Of a stretch of DNA of 48,357 nt, positions 1-7,656 are shown piece by piece; position 1 is the stretch's first letter, and each line of letters begins with the position of its first letter. Under the pieces are notes generated by a model. The model was not told the DNA's origin. It worked only from the letters and a program-made list of their open reading frames with translations, and made no database searches. Origin of the DNA: Acidimicrobiaceae bacterium RAAP-2 (GTDB lineage: Bacteria; Actinomycetota; Acidimicrobiia; Acidimicrobiales; RAAP-2); assembly GCA_001443545.1 (NCBI GenBank), contig LMAD01000016.1:1-48357 (forward strand), given 5' to 3'. The translations under genes and the position numbers were made by a program.

Positions 1-16
1 TGTGCTCTTCCGATCT
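1..16. other. Illumina adapter remnant (not genomic)
   Basis: The first 16 bases read TGTGCTCTTCCGATCT. This is identical to the 3' end of the Illumina TruSeq read-2 adapter (which ends GTGTGCTCTTCCGATCT). It is almost certainly untrimmed library sequence, so the contig truly begins at base 17. The apparent GTG start codon at position 2 is created by the adapter. Confidence 0.93.
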
Positions 17-241
17 CGCACCAGCATTCCGCTCTACCCAGAGCTTCGCGAGTGTGCCGCACCGAGTGCCCATCGCGTGCTCGAGATCTTCGCCCACGTC
101 GCCCGCCACGTTCTTCGTGACGCCGACGGCACGATCGTGAGGATCTACCAGCCGAAACTCACCCCACTACAACTCCAAGTGTTGGAACTACTCGGAATAC
201 CGGCTTCGGCCTACACCGCCACGAAATCAGCGCTCTCGTAA
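17..241 (+). CDS. Transposase C-terminal fragment, truncated by contig end
   Basis: An open frame enters from the contig edge and ends at the TAA of 239-241, giving about 74 real residues. The tail carries the phrase LTPLQLQVLELLGIP, which resembles the extreme C-terminus of actinobacterial DDE transposases of the IS1634/IS4 type (LTPLQRQVLDLLGVP-like); I recall this pattern and could not search it. No catalytic residue lies in the fragment. A repeated transposase gene at a contig end is a usual place for an assembly to break, so the gene may be intact in the genome. The nearby GTTACGTAAC palindrome (291-300) could belong to the element's end, but nothing proves it. Confidence 0.45.
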   Translation, partial: RTSIPLYPELRECAAPSAHRVLEIFAHVARHVLRDADGTIVRIYQPKLTPLQLQVLELLGIPASAYTATKSALS

Positions 242-422
242 TTCGCGAGATATCGGTCAACCGACGTGCGGAAAGGGAGGTAACTGTTAAGTTACGTAAC
301 TGCTTTTTCTGCCGACGTTTCCCCTCGGACCAGATTCCTTATCCCCACGCGGTGCGGTCCACGCCCGTTTGCTAGAGGTTCGAGAGTGGCCCACAATAGG
401 CAGTCGTCGCGCCCTTCATGGT

Positions 423-430
423 CCAAGCGC
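423..430. repeat. IS21 target-site duplication, left copy
   Basis: CCAAGCGC directly abuts the left end of the IS21 element and is repeated exactly at 3042-3049 next to the right end. Confidence 0.88.
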
Positions 431-480
431 TGCGTAATCCGACGAATCCGGCCACCCAATCCGACGTTTTCGGCCACCCC
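431..480. repeat. IS21 left terminal repeats
   Basis: Two CGGCCACCC units (around 448-457 and 470-479) are separated by ATCCGAC-type sequence. They are the inverse of the units at 2989-3041 and are the likely IstA binding sites. Confidence 0.8.
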
Positions 481-597
481 CGGATGAGGCGGTCGGAGGT
501 CGCTTTGCGACTGACGCGGTGGTGATCTGAAAGACCCCTGAACTCACCTCCTCCGGTGTGTAGTCGTGTTGAATCGAATCATAGAGAACGAGTGGAA

Positions 598-1371
598 CTA
601 GCGCTGTTCTTGTTCGATGGATGGGGTAGCTATCTTGGCGCGCCGACGTGACTCGCCAACGAGTTCAATGCGGTGAGCTCGCTCCAACAAACGATCAAGA
701 ATTGCGTCAGCGACGGTGGGATCCCCGAGACCTTCGTGCCAGTGGTTGACCGGTAGTTGTGACGTGACAATCGTTGACTTGCTGGAACGGTCATCAACCA
801 CTTCGAGTAGGTCGGCGGCTTGATCATCGCTAAGTGATCTGATCAAGAAATCATCCAACACCAATACCTCAACGCGCGCGAGCGAGCTCATCACTTTCGA
901 CAGTCGTCCGTCGGCGCGCGCAATGGCGAGATCATCGAGCAGTCGCGGTGAGCGAACGTAGAGCGCGTTGTGGCCTCCTCTGATGGCACTGTGCGCTAAC
1001 GCGCAGGCAATGAACGTCTTGCCCACCCCCGTTGGTCCGACGATCATGACGTTGTGGTGGTGGCTCACCCAGTCGGAGTCGACAATCGACATGAACGTGG
1101 CCTTGTCGAGTCCACGAGTGGTTCCGAAGTCGATGTCCTCCACGACGCAACGACTGCGCAGTTTGGCCAACTTCAGCGTTCGCTCCAGTCGTCGGTTTTC
1201 GCGTTGCAGTAGCTCGGCGTCGACTAAGAGTCCCAGTCGATCTTCGAAACTCATCGCGGTGTAGTCGGGATGTTCTCGTTGTTCGTTCAGCCCCAACGCC
1301 ATCGCCGGAAGCCGAAGGGACTTGAGTCCCTCGATAGTGGTGTGAGTAAGCACGTGTTCTCCTTTGATCAT
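598..1371 (-). CDS. istB: IS21 helper ATPase IstB
   Basis: A 257-residue AAA+ ATPase that helps the IstA transposase select and capture target DNA. A Walker A motif GPTGVGKT lies near residue 110 and a Walker B VLVLDDF near 165, followed by the typical TSQLPVNHWHE and DAILDRL segments of IstB. The start codon overlaps the istA stop by four bases (ATGA, 1368-1371), the normal IS21 arrangement that couples translation of the two genes. Length matches the family (about 250) and there is no frameshift, so the protein should be functional. It is transcribed with istA, away from the flanking TA genes. Confidence 0.96.
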   Translation of the reverse strand: MIKGEHVLTHTTIEGLKSLRLPAMALGLNEQREHPDYTAMSFEDRLGLLVDAELLQRENRRLERTLKLAKLRSRCVVEDIDFGTTRGLDKATFMSIVDSDWVSHHHNVMIVGPTGVGKTFIACALAHSAIRGGHNALYVRSPRLLDDLAIARADGRLSKVMSSLARVEVLVLDDFLIRSLSDDQAADLLEVVDDRSSKSTIVTSQLPVNHWHEGLGDPTVADAILDRLLERAHRIELVGESRRRAKIATPSIEQEQR

Positions 1372-2903
1372 TCGTAGTAGTTGGGTCCTCGCACGTTGTG
1401 ATGCACGACGTGAGCGCGAGGTGGCTCACTTCGAACTGGTTGCTGGTCGAGTCCATTTTTCAGAATCGACTCCACGGACTTATAGCTGAGCGACTTGATA
1501 GCGAGCGCTCGGGCGCAGGCGGCGTTGAGTCGGCTAGCGCTGTATTTCTTCTCCAGACGCATGACGCCCAGTGCCGAGCGGTAGCCCTGCTCGGGGTGGC
1601 GTCGACTGTCCAACAGTGCCTCGATGAAAGCGGCCACGTCGAGACCGGCGGTGGCTGCCCAGGCGAGGATGCGGCTGGGCGTCCACTCGAGGTGGCGACG
1701 ATGTGACTCGGGCATGTGGGCGGGGTCGGTGACGTAAAAAGCCTTGGCGTAACTGCGTTTGTGGCTGGCCACGCGCTTGTTCTTCGCGAAGACCTCGACG
1801 ACGTTCGCGCTGGTTCGCACGTCGAGGATCTCACCGGCTAGTTGGTAGGGAACTGAGTAAAACCGGCGGTCCTGCGAGACGTGGTAGTCGATGCTCACGC
1901 GCGCTCGTCGCCACGTGGCGAACTCGTATCGCTCGAGTGGCAGCGGTTGCAACGCTGGCTTATCGATCTCTTCGAAGAGTGAACTCCTCGAGCCCTCCAA
2001 CTTTCTGAAGGGCTTGTCGTTGATGAGAGTGAGCAGCTTCGCGATCTCGTCGTTGCACTCTTCGAGACTGGTGAAGCGGTGGTGACGCAGTCGCGCAATG
2101 ATCCAGCGCTCGGCGATCTGCACGGCCACTTCAACCTTCGCCTTATCGCGCGGTTTGTAGGGACGAGCGGGAATGATCACCACGTTGTAGTGCTCGGCCA
2201 TTTCTTGATACGTGGCGTTTAAGTCGGGCTCGTAGCGATTGGCTTTGGTGACGCCACTTCGCAGATTGTCGGGCACGATGATCTCGGAACAGCCCCCTAG
2301 AAATTCGAAGGTCGCCACGTGCGCGTTGATCCACTGCTCGAGCTGTTGGCTGCGCGTCGCGAGCGCGAAGGTGTAACTGCTCGCGCCCATCACCGCGACG
2401 AACAACTCGGCCTTGAAGTCAATGGTCAGATCATCCGCGTGGTAGATGGGAATGGTCATGCCCGGGTAGTCGACGAAGAGTTTCTCTCCGGCCTTGTGGT
2501 CTTGGTGCATCACCACGTCGACGTGTCCGCGCCACGTCCGGTAGAGCTGACAGAACTGAGAGTAGGCGTAACCATCGGGGTGCAGCTCTAGGTACTCAAT
2601 CCATAACAAGCTGAGGGTAACGCCCTTCTTCCTCATCTCCTTCTTCACGAGAGCGAAGTCGGGTTGGGGGCGACTCGTTTGCGTCGGCGCATGGTGAAAG
2701 AGACGAGCCTCCAACGCGGTGTCGTCGAGTTCGTTGACCTGCTCCCACGAGAGCCCTGCTAGAGCGGCGCGGGTCACGTAGTCATTGATGCTCGATCGAG
2801 GTATCGACAGCGACAACGACGCCGCACGACGACTGAGATTTTCTTGTAAAACAAGACGAAGAACTTCACGTATCTTGCGCATGGTTGGATGGGCACGGGG
2901 CAT
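1368..2903 (-). CDS. istA: IS21 transposase IstA
   Basis: A 511-residue DDE transposase of the IS21 family. An N-terminal helix-turn-helix region (residues about 8-45) precedes a retroviral-integrase-like core. The likely catalytic triad is D145 (in FVDYPGM), D212 (in VPDNLRSG) and E258 (in KPRDKAKVEVA). A C-terminal Mu-type beta-barrel follows (about 330-400). The minus-strand sequence GGAG lies 7 nt before ATG 2903 and serves as ribosome binding site. It is full length and unbroken. The gene is followed by istB with a four-base overlap, and both sit inside the terminal repeats at 431 and 3041. Confidence 0.96.
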   Translation of the reverse strand: MPRAHPTMRKIREVLRLVLQENLSRRAASLSLSIPRSSINDYVTRAALAGLSWEQVNELDDTALEARLFHHAPTQTSRPQPDFALVKKEMRKKGVTLSLLWIEYLELHPDGYAYSQFCQLYRTWRGHVDVVMHQDHKAGEKLFVDYPGMTIPIYHADDLTIDFKAELFVAVMGASSYTFALATRSQQLEQWINAHVATFEFLGGCSEIIVPDNLRSGVTKANRYEPDLNATYQEMAEHYNVVIIPARPYKPRDKAKVEVAVQIAERWIIARLRHHRFTSLEECNDEIAKLLTLINDKPFRKLEGSRSSLFEEIDKPALQPLPLERYEFATWRRARVSIDYHVSQDRRFYSVPYQLAGEILDVRTSANVVEVFAKNKRVASHKRSYAKAFYVTDPAHMPESHRRHLEWTPSRILAWAATAGLDVAAFIEALLDSRRHPEQGYRSALGVMRLEKKYSASRLNAACARALAIKSLSYKSVESILKNGLDQQPVRSEPPRAHVVHHNVRGPNYYE

Positions 2904-2988
2904 CGGTAATCTCCTTGAACATTGGTCTGTTCAAAGAAGGCTTGCCGATGCCCTTCACATCACGTCAGCGTCGTTTCTAGCTCCCTCC

Positions 2989-3041
2989 GGGGGTGGCCGG
3001 ATTCAATCGGAATGGGTGGCCGGATTGGGTCGGAATCCGCA
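2989..3041. repeat. IS21 right terminal repeats
   Basis: Two GGGTGGCCGGATT units (from about 2990 and 3014) read outward and end in GGAATCCGCA. They are inverted relative to the left end. Confidence 0.8.
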
Positions 3042-3049
3042 CCAAGCGC
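3042..3049. repeat. IS21 target-site duplication, right copy
   Basis: CCAAGCGC, identical to 423-430, directly follows the last base of the IS21 right end. Confidence 0.88.
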
Positions 3050-3215
3050 CTCTGATGTCCACTTGTCCCACCTGATGAAAAGGGGTGTTTGGTGGTTCGA
3101 ACAAAGTCCCGTTACCTCCACTAAAGAGGCCCCGCTAATTGTTGCATGGACGGCGCTTGTCGCTTGCGGTTGGATGGGAACAAGTTGTGCCCGAGGGCTG
3201 AAGAGACTCGGCGAA

Positions 3216-3539
3216 TCAGTACTGAATGTCGAGTGCGTAGCGAAGTGCTCGGTCGAGTGACGAGCGTTTTTCATCGTTGAGGTGCCCGACTGGTTTCTCG
3301 GTAAGGGCGGACTTGGGTATCGTCACGACGTTGTCGCAATTGATGACGCTGACTTCGGGCAGCCCTTCGTCAGTCCCCACTTCGATCTCGGAGCGAATCC
3401 CGCGAACGGTTCGAGTGATGGGGGCGCAAGTTACGGAAGACAACACGCCAATAGCCGCATCACGTGTTAACACACAGACCGGGCGACGTCCGGCTGGCAA
3501 ACCCAGATCGGCCCACACCACATCGCCCCGACTTACCAT
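3216..3539 (-). CDS. MazF/PemK-family mRNA interferase toxin
   Basis: A 107-residue toxin of the MazF/PemK fold, a ribosome-independent endoribonuclease. The N-terminus shows the diagnostic GDVVWADLGLP..GRRPVCVLTRD strand pattern. Residues SVTCAPITRTVRGIRSEIEVG and the INCDNVVTIPKSAL segment match the family core. Its start overlaps the stop of the upstream antitoxin by seven bases (3533-3539), so expression is likely translationally coupled. It is the last gene of a two-gene operon lying 167 bp beyond the IS21 insertion. Length is normal and no key segment is missing. Confidence 0.92.
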   Translation of the reverse strand: MVSRGDVVWADLGLPAGRRPVCVLTRDAAIGVLSSVTCAPITRTVRGIRSEIEVGTDEGLPEVSVINCDNVVTIPKSALTEKPVGHLNDEKRSSLDRALRYALDIQY

Positions 3540-3778
3540 TCTGGAGAGGTTTCCGCTGCTAGACGAGCGGCGGCTGCGACGATGGCTGGATCCTGTGGTG
3601 TACGTCGGTACGCTGCTTGAAGTTGAAGATCCGCCTGACGGAGGTCTTCAGCATCTAAGACAGCTATGGCGCCACGTCGGATGAGTTCAGAACGGTTAGT
3701 TCCCTTCTCGGTCGCTAAGTGATCGAGTCGTGAGACTAGGTCGTCATCCATCTGCACAAGTACTTCACGTCTTCCCAT
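3533..3778 (-). CDS. Ribbon-helix-helix antitoxin for MazF
   Basis: An 81-residue antitoxin. The first 45 residues (MGRREVLVQMDDDLVSRLD.., then LATEKGTNRSELIRRG) form a ribbon-helix-helix DNA-binding domain. The C-terminal half (about 46-81, ending ETSPEW) should be the flexible toxin-neutralising tail. The frame is open further upstream, but ATG 3778 is preferred because the protein then begins at the RHH strand. In addition, a TATCAT box (3786-3791) sits 7 nt upstream inside a palindromic operator. The partner toxin follows with a seven-base overlap. The antitoxin with its toxin probably represses its own promoter. Confidence 0.85.
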   Translation of the reverse strand: MGRREVLVQMDDDLVSRLDHLATEKGTNRSELIRRGAIAVLDAEDLRQADLQLQAAYRRTPQDPAIVAAAARLAAETSPEW

Positions 3779-3782
3779 GTGG

Positions 3783-3800
3783 CATATGATAACACATATG
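3783..3800 (-). promoter_or_regulatory. Promoter-operator of the RHH/MazF operon
   Basis: CATATGATAACACATATG is an inverted arrangement of two CATATG half-sites spaced by six bases, ending five bases before the antitoxin start. On the minus strand it contains TATCAT (3791-3786), a -10 box 7 nt from ATG. The overlap of box and palindrome suggests autorepression. Confidence 0.6.
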
Positions 3801-3943
3801 GTAAATTTCGTGGTGGTACTCCGCATTGTTTGCAACGTGAGCTGATCAACCTGGCATTGTCAAGGTGTTAAATCAACATGACATGGCGGTTCTTATTGTG
3901 TCCCTCAAGGTCCACAAAATTGGATTGCGCGAACGAGCGACTA

Positions 3944-4396
3944 CTACTTGGCGGGCCCGTCGTACAGGGTCAATCCAAGTGCCTGGGCTGCGCCAGCTTG
4001 TCGGTGATCGAGAGTCAGAACAACCACGTTGTCATCGTTGGTGTCAGCTAAAAGTTGCGCCGAAGCGAGGTGCAGAGCGTCGAGCGTGCGAATTGAGACT
4101 TGAAGAATGAATTGTTGGGCCCTGCTTAACGAATCATGGGTAATAGGGACGACTCCGATTGGCCCGTCGTCGGCAGTGTGTTCCTTGTACGCTGCTAGGT
4201 ACTCGGCCATTTCGCGGGCGTTGATACGACCATCGGACTCCGCCCGCATCAGCAAACTTGCGAACTCAACGTCCGCCAACTCGCTAATCACGACCGGATC
4301 GGGCCCATCAAGAATGACATCGCTAATCCAACGCCCGTGGGCCTCGTCACCTAGGTAGACACTCCCAATGGCGCTCGTATCCGCAAAGATGATCAT
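3944..4396 (-). CDS. vapC: VapC-family PIN-domain toxin
   Basis: A 150-residue PIN-domain ribonuclease, the toxin of a VapBC module. The acidic residues expected for metal binding are visible: D6 in IIFADTSAI, E44 in ADVEFASLL, D106 in IRTLDALHLASA, and D130 in LTLDHRQ. Length and motif order are those of a complete PIN toxin that cleaves RNA. The start codon overlaps the upstream antitoxin stop by four bases (4393-4396, ATGA). It is the second TA system in about 1.5 kb beside the IS21 element, which fits a mobile or acquired patch. Confidence 0.93.
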   Translation of the reverse strand: MIIFADTSAIGSVYLGDEAHGRWISDVILDGPDPVVISELADVEFASLLMRAESDGRINAREMAEYLAAYKEHTADDGPIGVVPITHDSLSRAQQFILQVSIRTLDALHLASAQLLADTNDDNVVVLTLDHRQAGAAQALGLTLYDGPAK

Positions 4397-4689
4397 CCTT
4401 CGTCGCGATCGTCGCTCACGGCGTTGCTTGCGTAGCCAGAGGGTGTGTGGAGTTTGGTGCCTGGCCCCTTTGTTCGATTGCGAGTTCTACTGTTCAGATT
4501 CTTACGTGACATCAGTCGACCGTTGGAGATCGCCGCCACCTTCCATTCGTGGCGTGGTGTACCTGGTCCTGCCACCGCAGCGCGCAGTAGCCGGTTGAGA
4601 TAAGAGTTCACGGATTCACCAGTTCGGCTGGCCTGATTTTTAAGTGCGTCAGCCAAGTCGTCATCAACTCGAGTGATGATCTGCTTCAT
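4393..4689 (-). CDS. vapB: VapB-type RHH antitoxin
   Basis: A 98-residue antitoxin. The N-terminus MKQIITRVDDDLADALKNQA followed by SRTGESVNSYLNRLLRAAV is a ribbon-helix-helix DNA-binding domain. The rest (about 45-98) is a basic, low-complexity tail rich in N, R and K that should wrap the toxin. The frame extends upstream, but ATG 4689 is chosen because it starts at the RHH strand and lies 6 nt after a TATCAT box (4696-4701). It overlaps vapC by four bases. The final 50 residues are longer than in many VapB proteins and could be a loosely conserved extension. Confidence 0.87.
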   Translation of the reverse strand: MKQIITRVDDDLADALKNQASRTGESVNSYLNRLLRAAVAGPGTPRHEWKVAAISNGRLMSRKNLNSRTRNRTKGPGTKLHTPSGYASNAVSDDRDEG

Positions 4690-4695
4690 TTCTTG

Positions 4696-4724
4696 ATGAT
4701 AGCATATCGCATCATATGATAGCA
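4696..4724 (-). promoter_or_regulatory. vapBC promoter-operator
   Basis: An AT-rich stretch in a GC-rich context contains two ATGATAGCA-like repeats and the word CATATGATA (4713-4721), also present before the MazF operon. The minus-strand TATCAT at 4701-4696 is 6 nt before ATG 4689, so the transcript is probably leaderless and bound by VapB/VapBC. Confidence 0.5.
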
Positions 4725-5034
4725 AGCATGGTTTGGAGGCACTAGCGTCACTCACACAGCCAATAGTTAGTGAATAGCCCGAACTGTCAGATCTTGAACG
4801 AAGGCTGTGCGGTTCTGGAATGAAATGCCCCAATTCGTGCGGCTGATTGTCAGTTGGAAGTGAGTAAGCGAACACCGCATGTCAGCGTGTCAGGTCAGAG
4901 GCAGGCAGCGAAAACTCGTGAAGAATTGGGAGCGAGCACAGCAACCGGGCGGCCCTCGAACGGCGCTGCTTTCGGTTGAGTTAACGGAGACGTACTCCAC
5001 TTGGCAGATCGTCGACTTCCCGTATCCGTGAAGG
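4725..5034. other. Intergenic region without recognisable gene
   Basis: Between the vapB promoter and the 3' end of the VOC gene I see only short frames with poor codon usage. There is no RNA gene and no clear hairpin with a T-run. It is probably old flanking or decayed DNA. Confidence 0.5.
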
Positions 5035-5439
5035 CTAGGCCTGCTCGAAGCGGAGCCTGTTGCCCGCCGGATCGCGCACGGCGGCATCTCGGACTCCCCA
5101 AGGCTGCGTGGCCGGATCTTGGAGTACCTCAACGCCTGGGGTGTTGGCTATCTTCACGAAGGTGGCATCGAGATCCTGACACCGGAAGTGGACCGGGTAC
5201 AACTCACCTTTGGCGAGCAAGGAGGCGAGGGCGTCGCCGTCCTCCTGTGACCGGCCACCATGCGGCTGCGACAACACGATCTGAATTTCTGGCTGCGATT
5301 CGGCGACGAGGGTTATCCACCGGAAGCCGCCGTTTGCGACGTCTTGTGTGACGGTCAGCCCAAGTGTGTCGCGGTAGAAGGCCAGCGCTGCTTGCGGATC
5401 GTCAACGGTGATGTGAACGGTACTGAGTGAGATGGACAT
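5035..5439 (-). CDS. VOC-superfamily (glyoxalase-like) protein
   Basis: A 134-residue vicinal-oxygen-chelate protein, the glyoxalase/bleomycin-resistance fold. It opens with the beta-alpha-beta pattern VHITVDDPQAALAFYRDTLGL and ends with the matching module GVRDAAVRDPAGNRLRFEQA, so both halves of the fold are present. Substrate cannot be read from the sequence. It starts nine bases after the stop of an AraC-type regulator, a pairing seen often in actinobacteria, where the regulator controls the VOC enzyme. A TAGTCT box (5446-5451) 6 nt upstream suggests it also has its own leaderless promoter inside the regulator's stop codon. Confidence 0.9.
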   Translation of the reverse strand: MSISLSTVHITVDDPQAALAFYRDTLGLTVTQDVANGGFRWITLVAESQPEIQIVLSQPHGGRSQEDGDALASLLAKGELYPVHFRCQDLDATFVKIANTPGVEVLQDPATQPWGVRDAAVRDPAGNRLRFEQA

Positions 5440-5445
5440 GTCAAG

Positions 5446-5451
5446 AGACTA
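5446..5451 (-). promoter_or_regulatory. Candidate leaderless -10 box of the VOC gene
   Basis: TAGTCT lies 6 nt before ATG 5439 and includes the AraC-type gene's TAG stop. Confidence 0.45.
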
Positions 5452-5949
5452 GGTAGAAGCGCTGGCCACTGCTTCTTCAAAACTGCTTTCATCGTTTGCG
5501 CCGATGGTCTGACTCTTGTGAGGTCGAGTAAGGACCATCAACTGGCAGGGGGCGACAAGTCGCAACTCATCATGGCTGCGGTCGCGGTAATTCGATGGCG
5601 ACTCGCCTACGAGTTGCGTGAATCGAGCGGAGAATGACCCGAGGCTCGTCCAGCCCACTGCCATACAGACCTGGGTCACCGTGAAGTCTCCTCTACGCAG
5701 CAGGGCCATTGCTCGCTCGATCCGTCGAGTCATCAAGTAGGAGTAGGGGGTCTCCGCGTACGTCTCACGGAAGCGTCGACTGAAATGTGCCGGTGACATT
5801 AGCGCGGTGCGGGCGAGGGTAGTGACATCAAGTGGTTTGGAATAATCTCGATCCATCTGGTCGCGGGCCCGTCGCAGGGATCGCAACTCCTCAATATCAG
5901 CGCCCATGGCCATCGATTCTTCTTCGCGACGTCGGTTACTTTCAAGCAT
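5449..5949 (-). CDS. AraC-family transcriptional regulator
   Basis: A short (166-residue) AraC/XylS-type regulator made almost entirely of the DNA-binding domain. The two helix-turn-helix units run from about residue 30 to 125 and include LDVTTLARTALMSPAHFSRR and the signature-like region VTQVCMAVGWTSLGSFSARF with GESPSNYR. No ligand-binding domain precedes it, as is usual for the subgroup paired with VOC enzymes. A later ATG at 5913 (MAMGADIEELRS) is an equally good start; neither has a strong ribosome binding site. It forms a two-gene unit with the downstream VOC protein. Confidence 0.9.
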   Translation of the reverse strand: MLESNRRREEESMAMGADIEELRSLRRARDQMDRDYSKPLDVTTLARTALMSPAHFSRRFRETYAETPYSYLMTRRIERAMALLRRGDFTVTQVCMAVGWTSLGSFSARFTQLVGESPSNYRDRSHDELRLVAPCQLMVLTRPHKSQTIGANDESSFEEAVASAST

Positions 5950-6229
5950 CGCGCCAAAGATGATCCGCTGATGCTCCAGTTTGGTCGTGCGGAAACGTTC
6001 GAATTGTCAAGACCGTCAAGCGTCCCGATAGGTCCGTCTCCCGTAATCGAACGGAGTTTTGCCACTTCCAACGACGACGGAGCAAGATGATGAGGGCCTA
6101 CAGAACTCTGGTCCCTACTTTGCGGTCGGTTAGTCGATTGGGCACTTCCTCGTTGAGTAACGTCGTGCACATTGGAGAACACCGGACCGACTTGGCGTTC
6201 GTGCGGTTGTCGGGGATGTCACTCCCACT

Positions 6230-7642
6230 TCAGCTCCTCGTCACCGGAGCCACCAGTGGCCATGGACGTTCTCGCTCCGCAACACGAGCCAAGTCCAAGA
6301 GCAACTGCTCCTCATGGTGGCGGCCGATGACTTGAAGTCCAACGGGCAGACCGTCAACGAGGCCGGCAGGAATCGTTATCGCGGGATTACCGGTGAGATT
6401 GGCGGGAATTGTGAGCGCTCCGTTGTTACTGATTGCTCGGTCGAAGCCATGCTCAGCCACCAGGTCGACCGTCCCTACTGTGGTGGCCATTGGACCGGCC
6501 GCCGCGAAAGCTACGTCGGGATTTGTTGCGGCGAAGATGAAGTCGGTCTGCTCGAAGATGTCGGCCATCCGCTCGTTAAAGTTGATCCGGAACATCTCGG
6601 CCGCCCCCGCACTCTGCAGGCTGAAACGCTCCATGGCCATGCTCATTGCGAACTGAAGCTCGGTGGTCAGGTCTTCGTGGCAGGCTGGATATCGATCACC
6701 AAGCGCGCCCGCGAGGCCGATCAAGTTCGAGAGCGACCATTCGAAGCCACCGTTGGGGAAACGAACCGCGATATCGACTCGCTGCAACCTTGCTTGAGCA
6801 ATAAGTTGCTCGGCAAACGCCGTGAGCAGATTCATCTGAGTGGGTTCGACGACTGCGCTGCCCAGATCAATGGATATTACGGCTCGTTTGCCGGCGAGAT
6901 CGAAGGAGTCGAGTCCCGCCTCCCAACCTTGGACGCGCGGCAGACTCAATCGGTCACGCGAATCGAATCCATTGCACGCGTCGAACCAGCGGGCTGTGTC
7001 GCGCACGGAGCGAGAAACACAGCCGACGGTCACCGTCAGTGGTGGGTGTTGGGCGAAGGGTCCCCTCGGGATTCGACCGAAGGTGGATTTCAATCCGAAC
7101 AGGCCCGTGAAGCCCGCGGGAATTCGGATCGAGCCGCCACCGTCGCCCCCACTGGCCAACGGCAGCAGTCCGCCAGCGACCGCGGCGGCCGATCCACCCG
7201 ATGAGCCGCCCGGCGTTCTCGCCGGATTCCAGGGATTACGCGTTATCCCGTGGAGTTTCGTGCTCGTGCAGTTGATGCCGCCGAACTCGGACGCGGTCGT
7301 CTGGGCGGTGATGACCGCTCCCGCGGCGCGCAGTCTCGCGACCTGGGTGCTGTCAAGCTTGGCCACCCGGTCCCGAAAAACGATTGAGGCTTCGGTGGCG
7401 GGCCATCCGGCTACCGATTCCAACTCTTTGATCGCGATCGGTACGCCACCGAAGGGCAGCGAGATGTCGGCAACAGCAGCGGTGGTACGCGCCGATTCGA
7501 CGTCGACGTAAGAGAAGGCGTTGAGTTGCGATGCTTCCATCGCTTGGAGCGACGCCTCGAGAGCCTCAACGGGACTGAGGTGGCCGGCTCGGAACGCTTC
7601 GACGAGTGAACACGCGTCGCCCAGCCATGGCTCGTTGCTCAT
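6230..7642 (-). CDS. Amidase-signature family hydrolase
   Basis: A 470-residue amidase-signature enzyme that hydrolyses a carboxamide. The Ser-cisSer-Lys triad is visible: K72 (PIAIKELE), S147 in the GGSSGGSAAA loop, and S171 in GDGGGSIRIPA. The spacings of 75 and 24 residues are the same as in fatty-acid amide hydrolase and malonamidase. Length is typical, and the C-terminal PAITIPAGLVDGLPVGLQVIG block is characteristic. It is not obviously GatA, because no gatC or gatB is near. The substrate is unknown. It is a single gene read from a TAGTCT box (7651-7656) 8 nt before ATG. Rule of thumb: amides of small or aryl acids. Confidence 0.93.
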   Translation of the reverse strand: MSNEPWLGDACSLVEAFRAGHLSPVEALEASLQAMEASQLNAFSYVDVESARTTAAVADISLPFGGVPIAIKELESVAGWPATEASIVFRDRVAKLDSTQVARLRAAGAVITAQTTASEFGGINCTSTKLHGITRNPWNPARTPGGSSGGSAAAVAGGLLPLASGGDGGGSIRIPAGFTGLFGLKSTFGRIPRGPFAQHPPLTVTVGCVSRSVRDTARWFDACNGFDSRDRLSLPRVQGWEAGLDSFDLAGKRAVISIDLGSAVVEPTQMNLLTAFAEQLIAQARLQRVDIAVRFPNGGFEWSLSNLIGLAGALGDRYPACHEDLTTELQFAMSMAMERFSLQSAGAAEMFRINFNERMADIFEQTDFIFAATNPDVAFAAAGPMATTVGTVDLVAEHGFDRAISNNGALTIPANLTGNPAITIPAGLVDGLPVGLQVIGRHHEEQLLLDLARVAERERPWPLVAPVTRS

Positions 7643-7650
7643 GAAAGCAG

Positions 7651-7656
7651 AGACTA
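7651..7656 (-). promoter_or_regulatory. Candidate leaderless -10 box of the amidase gene
   Basis: TAGTCT, 8 nt before ATG 7642 with no Shine-Dalgarno sequence between. Confidence 0.45.

Larger units (their letters stand above)
431..3041 (-). mobile_element. Complete IS21-family insertion sequence
   Basis: The element is 2611 bp and carries istA and istB on the minus strand. Its ends start TGCGTAATCCGACGAATCC (left) and, reading inward from the right, TGCGGATTCCGACCCAATCC. Each end holds two copies of a GGGTGGCCG-type repeat, the multiple terminal repeats typical of IS21. Perfect 8-bp direct repeats CCAAGCGC flank it at 423-430 and 3042-3049, within the 4-8 bp target duplication known for IS21. 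Intact genes plus an undecayed target duplication suggest a recent and possibly active insertion. Joining the flanks does not restore an obvious interrupted gene. Confidence 0.93.

Noticed and set aside
292..477. Short minus-strand frame across the IS21 left junction as a gene interrupted by the element
   Set aside because: Removing the element and one target copy joins frames that do not match, and a stop codon (TGA) appears at once on the other side.
3783..4724. CRISPR-like repeats in the AT-rich TA promoters
   Set aside because: The repeats are short operator words, not evenly spaced units with spacers; no cas gene is in the window.
6314..7204. Long plus-strand frame opposite the amidase gene
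   Set aside because: It is antisense to clear amidase motifs and its translation is low-complexity shadow coding.
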